Shown here one piece after another: positions 44,200 to 54,954 of a stretch of 64,000 bases of DNA. The stretch spans positions 64,329,254 to 64,393,253 of the forward strand of contig OZ038488.1 in NCBI GenBank assembly GCA_964036315.1, written 5' to 3'. The stretch's first letter is position 1, and each line of letters opens with the position of its first letter. Source of the DNA: Acanthosepion esculentum. Lineage: Eukaryota; Mollusca; Cephalopoda; Sepiida; Sepiidae. The notes below the pieces were generated by a model. That model did no database searches. It worked only from the letters and a program-made list of their open reading frames with translations, and was not told the DNA's origin. The position numbers were made by a program, and so were the translations under genes.

Positions 44200-45055
44200 A
44201 AAATCAAATGCAAAATTTAATGTCTGCAAAAAAGAACAGCGTACGATATTGTATCGAATCCCAAGCGAGAATTGCGAGAAAAGAAACTGCTAGCATAGAA
44301 TTTACGGTTACATCTAGCCAGCTCAACTGTAAATTGTTGAGACCTCGTCGTCCGTCTAGTACCACTTTTAATTTAAATAGTCTAGGCACCATAGCACAAT
44401 GTACATCCGAACAATTACCATGAAAGTATTTATAGAAACGGTTTCAGGAAGGCAACCTTACGGCGGCAGGAAAGAGACTGAATCTGAGACGCCAGAACAG
44501 GGACAATAATATTGCTGATTCTTCTTTCGATTTTATCAAGGAGCACTAAGTAAATAGCAGAGGTAACGGACCATATGTGGCAGCAATATTCTAAACATGA
44601 ACGAATGGTAGACTTATAGATATGTAAAAAAGATTCTGGAGAGAAAAATGAACCAACGCAACCAAGGTGGACCAACGCAGCTGACCTAGCAATAGATTCA
44701 ATATAATCTTTCCACTTCGTGTCAGACGAAAACGTTAAACCGAGAAGGCGCAACGAGTCGCTCTCCTGGAGGTTAGCGTCAGTCGTGTTGATGGAGGACA
44801 AAGTGGGGCTTCTAAGATGATTAATAGAGAGCAGTTTAGTTTTGGAGGCGTTAAAGTTAACATGTCATCCTTTCCCCTGTTGACAACAGACTGAAATTCG
44901 TTTGGATATCGGTTGCCATTTTGACCTTGTCAAACTGATCAGACTTACTGTCGAGACAGGAGTAAATGGTTGGGTGATCTGCATAAATACCAAGTTGATT
45001 ATATCATTATTTTCCCTTCTAGTTACATGTGCTGCCCATCTTAGTGATATATATA
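44200..45055 (-). pseudogene. CR1/Jockey-like LINE, RT thumb to C-terminus
   Basis: From 45055 on the minus strand: YADHPTIYSCLDSKSDQFDK (the YADD motif reads YADH), then after a frameshift DANLQESDSLRLLGLTFSSD, FLHIYKSTIRSCLEYCCHIW and LDKIERRISNIIVPVLASQ. After another shift come VPRLFKLK and the LINE's end, with NSL-type C-terminal pieces. Typical order for CR1/Jockey-superfamily LINEs. Loss of the second catalytic Asp and the frameshifts make it dead. The family also occurs at 49905-50260. Confidence 0.85.
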
Positions 45056-45059
45056 TACA

Positions 45060-45100
45060 TATATATATATATATTGTGTGTGCGTGCGTGTGTTTGTGTG
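45060..45100. repeat. TA/TG microsatellite
   Basis: Short compound tract. 45100-45350 has further CA-rich sequence. Confidence 0.85.
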
Positions 45101-45351
45101 TATGTGTTTTGGGGCAGATAATATCAATTTAAACATATTAAATACAAAACAAATAATTTCACTTCTAACATACGGAAATTAATTTATAAATTAGAGAAAA
45201 TGTTTTAAAATATAATAGGCACCATTTGTCTATTTTATTCAGCAATACACACAAACACCCGCACGCACGTACACACGCATACACAGGTACACACACACCC
45301 ACAAGCGAAAATAAAATGAATAAACAAATAGATAGATAGTAAGAAACAGAC

Positions 45352-45355
<4 letters not shown>

Positions 45356-45403
<48 letters not shown>

Positions 45404-45412
45404 TAAGAAACT
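45356..45412. repeat. (GATA)n microsatellite
   Basis: About 12 GATA units. 45480-45950 to its right is CpG-richer than its surroundings, with a (CT)n at 45520, and holds no recognised gene. Confidence 0.95.
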
Positions 45413-45984
45413 AACTGAGATAGATAGATTTTCGCAGTGAGAGTTCAATAATATTTGTATATGTTCTTTGTTGTTAGGTTCTAATCGCCTTCTAGTTGTC
45501 ACTCATGCCGCGACTTTGCTCTCTCTCTCTCTCTCTCTCGTAGAATCTCGTAGAATCTCGTCGGTCGAGTAGCGACGGACAAAGCACATAAAACAAACTA
45601 ACGAAGCGACAAAATTGCAGACGTTTTCTCTCGTAAATTGCCACGAGATGCCATTAAAGCAATTTGTTTATTTATTTCTGACCTTCAATATTCTGCCCTT
45701 GCTGGGGCGCCGAAATAAGAAGCTGAGTATGTTTTATTAGAAAATTGTGGTTCTGACTTTTTGTCGACGCACCTGCGCCATTCCGAATTGCTCTTCAGTT
45801 GCTATTGGTGCTTTCTTGATGTCTACAGGTCGTAACTTTCACCCGGCGTTTTCGTGTGAGACGGGAGTAGGAGATTCTTGGTCACTGAGTTCATGCTTTA
45901 TTTCGTAAATATTTACTTCCTGTTTAAAAAATAAATAGATGAATCTAAGGAATTAGATATATATTTTTGTAGAGTGCTTGTTCG

Positions 45985-46505
45985 AAAGTTGCCTTCCAAA
46001 AGCTAAGCAAAGTATTAAGAAGCAAAAATTTCGTTAGAAACAAAGAAAAGAGTATTGAAATGTTACGTAAGATCAGTCCTCCTTTATGGCACTGAATGCT
46101 GGACAATCTCCTAAAAAATGAATAAGAGACTTGAAACAACAGAAATGTGGTTCTACAGAAGGATGCTGAAAACACCATGGACCGAACATGTGGGCAATGA
46201 TGAAGTTTTAGAGAAAATGGAAACAGAAAGGACACTTATATTTAACATTAGGAAGAGGTAGTTGAAATTTCTAGGGCACATAATGAGGAAAGAGGGTTTG
46301 GAAAAGTTGATATTCATGGAATATACTGAAGGCAAAAAGGGCCTAGGAAAACAACGAATAACCTACCTAGCGAGCTTGAGTAAATTGATGGCGGAACAAG
46401 GTTTAGGAGAGATAACAAAAATACAAAATTCATTAAGATTTACAAAGGACATGAAATTGTGGAGACCCATGATCCCCAACGTCCTGAAGGGAAACAGCAC
46501 ATAGA
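45985..46505 (+). pseudogene. RTE-like LINE, post-RT to C-terminus
   Basis: Among the better-preserved 3' ends: the plus strand near 46000-46140 encodes the K-V-L-R-S/R-K-x-S-L-E-T-K-K-R block, then ...TEMWFYRRMLKTPWTEHVGN near 46140. From 46262 it reads MKFLGHIMRKEGLEKLIFME and LGKQRITYLASLSKLMAEQG, up to MIPNVLKGNST-stop at 46504. One stop (TAG at 46258) and two frame changes. Ends naturally at the family C-terminus. Confidence 0.85.
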
Positions 46506-46559
46506 AGAAGTGTGCCTGTCATAGCCACTGATTGCTAAATGATCTTTTCAGCAAATGTA

Positions 46560-46790
46560 CCTGGATTCACATTCTTCTTCTTCTTTGTTTTGTGTCCCTT
46601 CAGTAAGTGAACGATCATGCCTCTCCACAACTTCCTCTTAGTAAAATTTGTTTTTTCACCATCCCTCCTAGACCTTGTGTTATCCTTTTACACAAGCCCG
46701 TTAAGTAGGTTACTCGCTGTTGCTCTCTGTCTCTTTTGGCTTCAATTCGTCAGTTTGTCTTTTCTGACAAGAGTTGACAAAAGTGACTAC
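46560..46790 (-). pseudogene. RTE-like LINE 3' end, inverted to the preceding copy
   Basis: The minus strand encodes RKLWRGMIVHLLKGHKT near 46640-46580 and REQQRVTYLTG near 46700-46740. The two LINE 3' ends face each other across about 60 bp. Confidence 0.7.
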
Positions 46791-47039
46791 GTATTTTTAA
46801 AGCTATACTGTCGAAGTAATGGCTGATATAAAGCCAAAGATCGATTTGTTTAAAGTTTATTTTTTTACAGACGACAAAAGAAAAAGAAGTAAGAGGTCGT
46901 GTTAAACATCGAACTATCCCAGTATAAGCATTTCGTTTTAAATTTAAATAAACATATGAAATTATATAACGATTTTAGAAGCCAATGCTTTTGGAAAAAA
47001 TGGAAAATGACGTTTATACTGTTTATTTCAGAGTGTTTT

Positions 47040-47690
47040 GGTGTCAATCTGAAGACAGTGTAGAGGATACTGAAAGAGTTGGGTGAGTCTAGTGGTGATT
47101 ACGAAGGTACAGCAGCACGGAAAACTCACTCTAATCGTTCTCCCGAATTTGTTAGCGAGGGCCTCAAAATCAACACTGAGGCCTATATCAAGTGCCTTGA
47201 GGAAGTAGTGCTGCTCTGGGTCAAAAGTGTGACTGCTGGAAGAGCCTATGTCTGGCAACAGGACTCTGCACCATGCCGCAGAAGCAGGAGAACCCAGTCA
47301 TGACTGTCAAACAATTTCTCCGACCACATCACCCGTTACATCTGGCCACATAACTCCTCAGATTGCAACCCCCTTGATTATTATATTTGAGGCGCAGTTG
47401 AACGAGAGACCAACAAAGCTCTTTGTAACACGAAAGATGAACAGAAGGCAAGGATTATGGCAGCATTCACCAACTTAAACAAGGAGGCCGTCCGGAAGAG
47501 ATGCAGGAGATTCCGAAGTCGTCTGGAGGCCATGGTTGAAGCCAATGGCGATTTTATTGAATAAATTTATTCTTTAGTATTTCAAGATATTTTGCGTAAA
47601 TTTGGTAAATATATCTGTTAAAATGAAATGTCAATGTTATTTTTTTTTTTTGTGTGTAATTTAGACGACAAATTATCCGTCGCACCCCAA
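47040..47690 (+). pseudogene. Tc1/mariner-group transposase, C-terminal half
   Basis: Frame 47079-47303 gives HSNRSPEFVSEGLKINTEAY, then AYVWQQDSAPCRRSRRTQS, the W-x-Q-D-x-A-P-C-H region holding the second catalytic Asp (the His is Arg here). A stop follows, then a shifted frame with the C-x-P-L-D-Y-Y-I-W-type block containing the third acidic position, interrupted by TGA. The CNTKDEQKARIMAAF segment and a close N-G-D-F-I-E-stop near 47562 follow. 3' flank to about 47690 is shared with 22080-22205. N-terminal DNA-binding domain missing. Confidence 0.75.
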
Positions 47691-47699
47691 AAAAAGCTC

Positions 47700-48680
47700 A
47701 TTTAAAGAGAGGGTCAAATATTACAGAAAAATATAGAATCGGGTATCTTTAAAACTTATTTCGACTCTAACCTTTTAATATTTGATATAGCCCCCTCCCC
47801 TCCAATATTTTGTAGCGATTTCATTGTAATATAAAATAATCTAAAAAGATTTAACATTTTAAGAACCCAATAGACTATGACGTTTGAATTAAAAAATTAT
47901 TAAAAATCAACTTACCGCAAATAAAGCAAGGTATATCTATTTTCTCTTCTCTTTCGTGGAGTTTGGATTCCGGATCTACCCTTCACTTTAAACAGCAAAT
48001 AGCTGGGTGGAATGTTTATCAGATGACGGGTGGCATGGAATGTGTGTAAACAAGAAATCCTCACTGGACGTGCCATGTCCTCCTGGTTGAAATCGTGGTG
48101 TTTGCTGAGATCCTGGCGATGTCAAAATGCGTTGGGTACACATTTAGGACTCTACACTACCTGCATGAGAGAGAGGCAAAGTAGTTGACACGATAGTCAA
48201 TTCCAAAATGTGGTCTGAAACACCCTTGAATACCTGGTCAATTAGCAGGTGTTTACTAACCTTAGTTTAGTTCAGTGCATGGCTGTAGGGAAAGTAGAAA
48301 TGAGCGCAGATTCATGAAGAGTGTGTTGCGCCAATTTTCTAGGCAACAAAAGTGCGACAGGTTTTAAAATTAGTAACAGAAATTCTGGCTTTTGATAAGC
48401 TTAGTCTGAGATAAAACCAAATCATTATGCGATGCACAGGAAGATTGTGTAGCGTCAAAGTTATAACTTAATAAAAAATCCTACTTTTTTATACTTACTA
48501 GATTTAGCTAAGTCGAAAATAATATTAAATTGGGAGATAAATGAGGAACAGGAAGATTGTGCTCCGCCGATTATTCATGCGGATTCAGTTTGTCTACTTT
48601 GCTGTTTTAGTTTTATATCCAATACTTAGACCATCACTGTCATAATTCCACGCCTACAAGTTATCCTGACCAATCACTCG
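47700..48680. other. unrecognised stretch
   Basis: About 1 kb without a recognisable gene, RNA or repeat family. Confidence 0.4.
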
Positions 48681-48689
48681 CTATCCTGG

Positions 48690-49105
48690 CCTAACCCCCT
48701 CGTTCTGTAACAGTTTCTCATAGATGAAAAGGAGATTGGAAGAGAGTGGTTCAGCAGAAGGATGTTGGGAATAGCATGAACTGAACATATGAGCAACGAG
48801 GAAATTCCAAAAGAAACAGGAAATAAAAGAATACTTAAAATCAGAAAGAGACAGTTGCAGTTTCTTCGACATACAATGAGAAAAGAGGGTTTGGAAAATT
48901 TGATACTCACAGGGCATGTTGAAAGCAGGTTAGGGTTAGAGAGAAACAGCGAGTAAACCAGCTAACGAGTTTATAGGGAATGGATGGCAGAGAAGGGACA
49001 AAGAAAGGTGGTAAAGAAAAAAGTTAATTAGAACAACAAGAGACAGGAAGCTACGGATATTCGTTCACCTTCTGAAGGGACATGACACATAAAAGAAGTC
49101 CTTTT
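48690..49105 (+). pseudogene. RTE-like LINE, C-terminal fragment
   Basis: GTGGTTCAGCAGAAGGATGTT matches GTGGTTCTACAGAAGGATGCT at 46147, followed by the CTGAACATATGAGCAACGAGG, TTTCTTCGACATACAATGAG, AAAGAGGGTTTGGAAAATTTG and CTTCTGAAGGGACATGACAC blocks. Multiple frameshifts. 49110-49900 to its right is unrecognised. Confidence 0.75.
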
Positions 49106-49904
49106 GGGTACAATGGTTCTTAACATTTTGATTTGATGAACAGCCGATTTCAAGCACGGTTTTACTTAATTGTTATTAGAGATTATTTGTCAAGATCAAC
49201 TGTTCATAAGACCATTCCATTTAAGTCTCTAAGCAATAATAGGCTGTATCACATTTACGGTGACTAGGTGGTGCCAGAATGGATTTAAGTAAGTTCTCAT
49301 TTTATTGTATCAGTTGTTATAGTAAATCTAAATATCCCACGGTTGTGCAACTCCCTTTCAAGTAGCCAGTTTATCATTAGTTTCTGCATGTTAAAACCTT
49401 ACAAGGGACGACTACACGTGTAAATTGGCACACAATAGGACTGGAGAAATAATAATTTAGCATTTAAAAAATGGCCAATAATGAGCAAATAATGCAACGG
49501 TACTTTTAAAACATTTTAACTTGAAAATGAGAATATTCAAAATAAGTCCCAAGGAAGAGTTGCAAGCGCCATCAGTGACCCCCGGTTGAGAAAATATTAT
49601 TCAATATAACGTTAGAACAATAGTTTTAATTTTTTCCAAAAAGAAAACGTTGGTATTTCTCGTATGACTCCCTTCGATAGAAATGGCGAAAATAATGATA
49701 GAAAATTAGAAATTGCATTGGTTTGAAATGTACTCATCACTAACTGCTGTCCTCTCAGTGAGGCCTAGAATACGTCAAGGGCATCCCTTGCAGTGGGATA
49801 ACATCCCTCCTAAAAAGGTCATCTACCAAGAAAATATTTGCAATTCAAATATAAGCATATAAGTCTATATTTACCAATTAATATTTGTTAAACATTTACC
49901 ACCA

Positions 49905-50260
49905 AGCAAGGCAATAAAGCCACTAAGACGCAATAGGTTTCTTGAGTGTGAGAAGGTATGAGAAAAAAAAACCTTATTAAGGGGAGGGCACAATAAAAGA
50001 ATAGAATTCAAAGAAATAGATGATGACGATTAACATTACAGTTAAATTTTTGAAGATCAAAGCTGACTGGAAAACATGAAGCCAGAAGAGAGTTCCACAA
50101 GCGAGAAGTGCGAGAGAAGAAACTGTTAGCATAGAACTTATAGTTACATCTAGCAATTACGACTGTAAAATGATGAGACCCAGCTACTAATCTAGTACTG
50201 TGCTTAAATTTATAAAGTCTAGGTACCAAAGATGAAAGCTCATCAGAAGGGCTTTAGTAA
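49905..50260 (-). pseudogene. CR1/Jockey-like LINE, C-terminus and 3' flank
   Basis: Minus-strand 50229-50008 is open: VPRLYKFKHSTRLVAGSHHF, then CNYKFYANSFFSRTSRLWN, ending NVNRHHLFL-stop. Same family as 44200-45055 but here uninterrupted over 73 codons. The 3' flank contains GCCACTAAGACGCAAT on the plus strand (49918), also seen at 35526 and, reversed, at 54393. Everything upstream is lost. Confidence 0.85.
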
Positions 50261-50299
50261 CTTTTACAAAGACGTAACGTAGCTTTCATGTGCCTTTTT

Positions 50300-50375
50300 T
50301 TTTAATAAATATTTTCATGGTAAGTATTCTGATGAGCTTTCCTCTTTGGTATCAAGACTTTACAAATTTAGACAT
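50300..50375 (+). pseudogene. inverted scrap of the same LINE
   Basis: Plus strand encodes DELSSLVSRLYKFRHA, facing the minus-strand SDELSSLVPRLYKFKHS at 50260-50205. This creates a head-to-head inverted repeat. Confidence 0.65.
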
Positions 50376-50580
50376 GCGTAGTTGTGAAGGTTAGAACTGG
50401 TGGAACTCAGCAATGTAGTTCGTCTGAACATTTTCCATGGAAATAGCGATGGAGCAGCGAGATCCTTGTGACGTTACGTCTGTGAGTAATGGATTGCAGG
50501 GGTGGAAAATAATTCGTCGCCCACAAGGACGTGGTGATGCTTTTTGACTCTATCGAGACTGGAAAGGGAAGATTGGGCTA
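50376..50580 (-). pseudogene. second CR1/Jockey-like LINE family, internal fragment
   Basis: Closely parallels 51166-51375 (shared TCTATCGAGACTGGAAAG, GTGGAAAATAATTCGTCGCC). On the minus strand it encodes SSLDRVKKHHHVLVGDELFS, then broken frames. Confidence 0.65.
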
Positions 50581-50586
50581 CTCCTG

Positions 50587-50589
<3 letters not shown>

Positions 50590-50662
<73 letters not shown>
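50590..50662. repeat. (TA)n microsatellite
   Basis: TA run. Confidence 0.95.
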
Positions 50663-50664
<2 letters not shown>

Positions 50665-50844
50665 GCATAATGAGAAGCCACGTATACTTTCTTAATATGT
50701 ATATAATATAGAAAAAGCCGTTTCTGATGAAAGATCGGGGCCGATCTGAAATATCAAATATATATATATATAAAAATATAAATAAATACTTTCACAAAAA
50801 AAAACGTTCAACTTTTTTTAATTTGCAACTTTTCAGTTATTTTT

Positions 50845-50870
<26 letters not shown>
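50663..50870. mobile_element. repeat HR-A, copy 2, inner segment inverted, hammerhead-like core on plus strand
   Basis: GCATAATGAGAAGCCACG start as at 24221. Then CTGATGA at 50724-50730, an extra A, helix II AGATCGG/CCGATCT, GAAA, ATAT...ATAT. Beyond it ACTTTCAC..., TTTGCAACTTTTCAG. The segment between ATAGAAAAA and TTTTTCTAT is reversed relative to copy 1. Helix II differs from copy 1 by a change that keeps or extends pairing. Confidence 0.65.

Positions 50871-50898
<28 letters not shown>
50851..50898. repeat. (TA)n microsatellite
   Basis: TA run. Confidence 0.95.
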
Positions 50899-50899
<1 letters not shown>

Positions 50900-50901
<2 letters not shown>

Positions 50902-51395
50902 AGTCATTTCACCCCATGCAAAACAGTAAAACCACCGAGGCACTCGCGGTTATCAGTCTGAAACAATAATAAAAATGACATGTGGGGAAGATAATGAGTA
51001 ATCCTAGACTTGAACAGGTTAAGATTCCAGCATCCTTTTGGGAGTCGGTTCCACAAAACAATAGTTTGTGGGAAGAAGCTGCTCGAGTGGAACTTACATT
51101 TCACCAATGGATTACGAAGGGAGTGGGGGTGGTTCTCTACAATGTGCATAGCACGGTGAGTCTTAGCCGTGAATGTTAGAACTAGTGGAACTAAGGATTG
51201 TAGTCCGTCTGAACACTTGCCATGGAAATACCGATAGAGTAGCGAGAGTCTTGTGACGTTTCGTCAGTGATAAAGAGATTGTAAGGTGGAAAATAATCTG
51301 TCACCCACAAAGACGCGAAGACGCTTTCGGACTCTATCGAGACTGGAAAGTAGAGACTAGGCAGCTCATAGACTACTCGGAATGTTTTGCCTTTA
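50900..51395 (-). pseudogene. second CR1/Jockey-like LINE family, C-terminus
   Basis: Minus strand: SSLDRVRKRLRVFVGDRLFS near 51350, then an open frame 51149-50904 with HSLRNPLVKCKFHSSSFFPQ, TIVLWNRLPKGCW and NLNLFKSRITHYLPHMSF. Same end as the scrap at 13870-14018. 5' part missing. Confidence 0.8.
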
Positions 51396-51544
51396 TATCA
51401 TTGGAATTAAATCCGAACTCCCCCGCTAAAAACATATTCGAAATATTTTCAACCGATAGAGAAAAATGTTTTTGTTTAAAAGACAGTGTTTCTTTTTTTT
51501 CCTTATAAAAATTCAACATTTTATGTAATAGACACTAATAATAA

Positions 51545-51900
51545 TTTTTCTATTCATCATAATCATCATCATCATCATCATCATCATCTGTCCCATGACC
51601 AGATGTGGTGGTAGGGTCGTTGCTCAACTGAGCAGCTGACTTACTCCCTCCACTTGTCTCGGTTGTGTGCCAATGTCTACATTTCTAAGAATGATTTTCT
51701 AGTTCAATCAGTGACATTGTCGAACAACTTTTTCCTCTTTCTGCCTCTTTTTATTTTTTATTTTATTTATTTTTTATTTGTCTAAAGTGGAACCTTGTGG
51801 GATGGCGGTGTAAAGTTTGTTTGCTTTTATAACGTGTCCATACAATTTCAACTTTCTTCTTGTTATTACTGGACTCAAATCCGAACTCCGGCACCAGCAA
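51545..51900 (-). pseudogene. third LINE family, C-terminus with (GAT)n tail
   Basis: Minus strand: KKVEIVWTRYKSKQ near 51865-51820 (cf. K-L-x-x-x-G-H-V-x-R of LINE ends), NKKRQKEEKVVRQC near 51760, AHNRDKWRE near 51665, then a (GAT)n run (51550-51590 in plus reads ATC). The microsatellite is the probable 3' tail. Also at 54065-54205. Confidence 0.6.
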
Positions 51901-52590
51901 GCATTCGAAAGCTTTCACAGAAAATTTCCCAATACATTAGTGTGAAATAAGTAATAATATCCAATAATTTATTGGTTCAAATGGTATGAATGTGTTCCTT
52001 TTACAAAATAATCGAAAAGAAATATGTCTAAAATAGTGACGTCGAATGTACTGAGCAGCTCCAAATTTGCTTTAGGTGAGCAGTTGGTGAGTTGGGAAGG
52101 AGTTGATTTCACTATCGTGTCAGGGTCGTAAACCTTATCGGCATCATCGACAAAGAATAACAATAATGGCGGCACACAGCTTCAGCAACTTATGTTGACA
52201 AATGTAGGCTATATGAATTACATTTATATTTTGAGCGCTCTGCAGTTTGATACAGCCAAGACGTTTTGCACACTGAGAAAGAAATCGATATATTTGTCAC
52301 TAAATGAAGTCCCTCACGTACGAAGCTAATTGTTTAAGCCGGTGATTTACTTATATTGTTAACAATGATCTCATACATGACTTACATTATATATTATATT
52401 CCTCTGTTAAAACAAAATGAGTCAAGTTGTTCTGTAAACGAACGACTTTTTGCACTTACTGCAAGTATTAGAATTATGGTTACGTTATCTTCTGTCTCCT
52501 CTTTATCAGAAAAATGTCGAAAGTCGACAGTCAAAGAGATTTTGAGATTTATCTCGCTACTGGCAGCAAGCTGCCTGTATATGGACAACA
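51900..52590. other. unrecognised stretch
   Basis: AT-rich. Short open frames without similarity I recognise. Confidence 0.4.
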
Positions 52591-52594
52591 ATGA

Positions 52595-53300
52595 ATCCAT
52601 GAACTACATAAAAATAGAAAAGGGTGTAAGGCAAAGATGTGTGGTCTCACCGGACTTATTCAATCTATACAGTGAGGTGATTCTGAGAGAATTAGATGTC
52701 CTGCCAATTGAAATATATGGGAAATGTTTAAGCAGAGGATGAAAAGTGCGATGCTGAAATCCGAAGTGCATTGGGACAACGTAAGATGTTTTGCAAAAGC
52801 CAAGCAAAGTATTAAGAAACAGAAAACTTTCGTTAGAAGCAAAGAAAACTAAACTGTTGTGTAATATCAGTCCTTCTATATGACAGTGAATGCTAGACAA
52901 TATTCTCCCAAATGATGAAGAAACTTGAAGCAACCGAAATATGGCTCTACAGAAGGGAGCTGGGAATACAATGGAACATGCGAGCAACGCCGAAGTTTTA
53001 TAGAAAATGGAAACAAAAATGACACTTATACTTAACATCAGGAAGACACAGTTGAAATTTCTAGGTCACATAATGAGGAAAGAGGGCTTGGAAAATCTGA
53101 TACTCACAGGACATATTGAAGGTAAGAGGAACAAAGGAAACAACGCATAATCTACTTAGCGAGTTTGAGTAAATGGATAGCGGAACAACGTTTAGGAGAG
53201 ATAGCAGAAAGACAAGAATTATTAAGAGTTACAAAGGATTGCAACTTGTGGAGAGCCATGATCTCCAACGTCCTGAAGGGTCACGACACATAAAAGAAGA
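52595..53300 (+). pseudogene. RTE-like LINE with internal deletion
   Basis: 52608-52690 encodes IKIEKGVRQRCVVSPDLFNLY, the RT motif G-V-R-Q-G-C-x-x-S-P-x-L-F-N (G reads R here). About 40 bp later it jumps to the post-RT part (AAGCAAAGTATTAAGAAACAG at 52800), skipping the YADD region. Then the usual C-terminal blocks to CCTGAAGGGTCACGACAC at 53270. Frameshifts throughout. Confidence 0.8.
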
Positions 53301-53524
53301 AAACGCGTAGGTTTAAATGAATGTGAGATCCATCAAACAATCCGCTTAATGAGCCACATAACTAAACGTATGCGGATCTGGATGAACAGAGCGCATAGCA
53401 GAATTAGATTTTAATAATATAAGTACAGTGTAGTTTCGTTAAAAACACTGGAACAAGAAATGCAATCTTTATTATCATAATAGTATCAGACTGAACAATA
53501 AAAATGCAAAAGTAACCGTTTCGT

Positions 53525-54050
53525 GTAACCGTTTCATAGACTACGCGAAAGCGTCTGATAAGGTACCACAGATCTATTTGAACTGCTAGGAAAACTTGAT
53601 TTATTTCAGAAAGATATTAGAATAATTCAGAAAATTTACCGCGAGAAAAACACCTGATTACGGGTAGAAAATAAATTGGGCAAGTACACAAAAATAGAAA
53701 GGAGTATAAAACAAGGATGCGTTTTCTCACCGGTATTATTTAATTTGTACAGCAAGGTGATCCTGACAGAACTAGATGTCCTACAAGGATTTATTATCGG
53801 TGGATACAATCTTAACAAGTAAAGAAAACAAATACACATTGTTAATGGTAGACACAGGGAAAAAACAGCAGGAAGTCCTTGACAAAGTAGTAGAAGAAAG
53901 CGTAAAGAAAGGACTAACCATCAATTGTAATAAGTCAGAATGCATGGCTGTCAGCAAGAGAAAAAAGCCCTACAAACTTAGGACGTCAGAATAAAGCTAG
54001 TATATAAATTTAACTACCTAGGAAGTGTTATAAATGTTAAATCGAGTATT
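53525..54050 (+). pseudogene. RTE-like LINE, RT palm region without YADD
   Basis: Pieces of FIDYAKASDKV (first catalytic Asp region), the S-I-K-Q-G-C-V-F-S-P block near 53700, then from 53815 KENKYTLLMVDTGKKQQEVL, DKVVEESVKKGLTINCNKSE and CMAVSKRKK. Where relatives carry R-Y-A-D-D-T-V-L this has K-E-N-K-Y-T-L-L after a stop, so the catalytic pair is gone. Ends with the N-Y-L-G-S-V-I block near 54020. Confidence 0.8.
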
Positions 54051-54064
54051 ATACCATCGATAAA

Positions 54065-54205
54065 ACAAACTACTAATAATTTTTCTATTCATCATCATCA
54101 TCATCATCTGTCGCATGACCGGATATGGTTGTAGGACCGCTACTCAACAGAACACCTGACTTACTCCCTCCGCATGTCTCGGTTGTGTGCCAACGTCTAA
54201 GTTTC
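54065..54205 (-). pseudogene. third LINE family, second tail copy
   Basis: Plus strand TTTTTCTATTCATCATCATC then CTGTCGCATGACCGGATATGG and CTCGGTTGTGTGCCAACG parallel 51545-51690. (GAT)n tail on the minus strand. Confidence 0.65.
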
Positions 54206-54370
54206 TCATTAGTGTAACGGTTATCGGCGAACCGGGTTCCAATTTCAGCTTACTTACTTGTATTCACTTTCGCATAAGTGGCCTTGAGCAAAGCATGAAT
54301 ATATCTTTTCCCTCCACAGTTATGGCTTAAATAAATGGGTGGCGGCAGGTATCGAAAATAACACCGTCCT
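54205..54370 (+). mobile_element. tRNA-derived SINE
   Basis: ATTAGTGTAACGGTTATCGGC (box A-like), CCGGGTTCCAATTTC (box B-like), TTGAGCAAAGCATGAATATAT, CCACAGTTATGGCTTAAATAA. The GCGTCTTAGTGGC block at 54393 that follows is a minus-strand LINE 3' flank. 54450-54735 is unrecognised. Confidence 0.5.
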
Positions 54371-54739
54371 GTCGTCGAGTTTCTTCCGGGTAACACTTTG
54401 CGTCTTAGTGGCTTTTATCGCCTTTCATGGGGTGAAATGATTAAAAAAACACATCTTGCACAAATCTCCACAGTTTATAAAACCATTATTATTCATGTGT
54501 TTATGTGTCCTGAATCTACCCGCGAATGTCTTCATTACCACTTCTCGTAATAAATTATTTTTTTCATTGCCAATGTTTATTTTACCCCCAAATAACTTCT
54601 TAACTATCAAACAAGAAAAGAAAGACAAATGTTTAGGAAAATATTCATTTCCATCTTCTTAGCTTCTAAGCTTATCTTGAAGCTTATAAAAAACTTGCCG
54701 CAATCAACTTATTGTACAAGCAATATAAAGCTGGATCAA

Positions 54740-54920
54740 CATTATAAACATTTACATTATTCGGACTATTGTCCTCATCTTTGTCGCCATATTTATTACA
54801 TCGTTTCGGCCCTTGTACGCTCCGGCCTTCTTCAGGTGATTGGAATGTCGAACTGAACCCTTTATTTCGCTCACTCGGGTAGACTGTTCTAGTTCCACGT
54901 GCCATGTTTAATGGATGTCA
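54740..54920 (-). mobile_element. Penelope-type repeat remnant with small hammerhead-like motif
   Basis: Minus strand: ATCAC-CTGAAGA (core at 54835-54829), helix II GGCC/GGCC around GGAGCGTACAAG, GAAAC, then GATGTAAT (the usual GTC/GTT triplet reads GAT). Flanks parallel 1003-1215, including a short peptide frame ARGTRTVYPSERNKG. Confidence 0.5.
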
Positions 54921-54954
54921 GTTATCAGTTATCTCCTGTTAATTTCCCTCTCCA

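Noticed and set aside
45700..45740. TGGGGCGCCGAAATAAG as an LTR-retrotransposon primer-binding site
   Set aside because: No LTR end, polypurine tract or gag-pol sequence nearby.
50215..50345. CTGATGAGCTTTC on both strands, possible hammerhead cores
   Set aside because: Explained as coding sequence of a LINE (S-D-E-L-S-S-L). No ribozyme helices.
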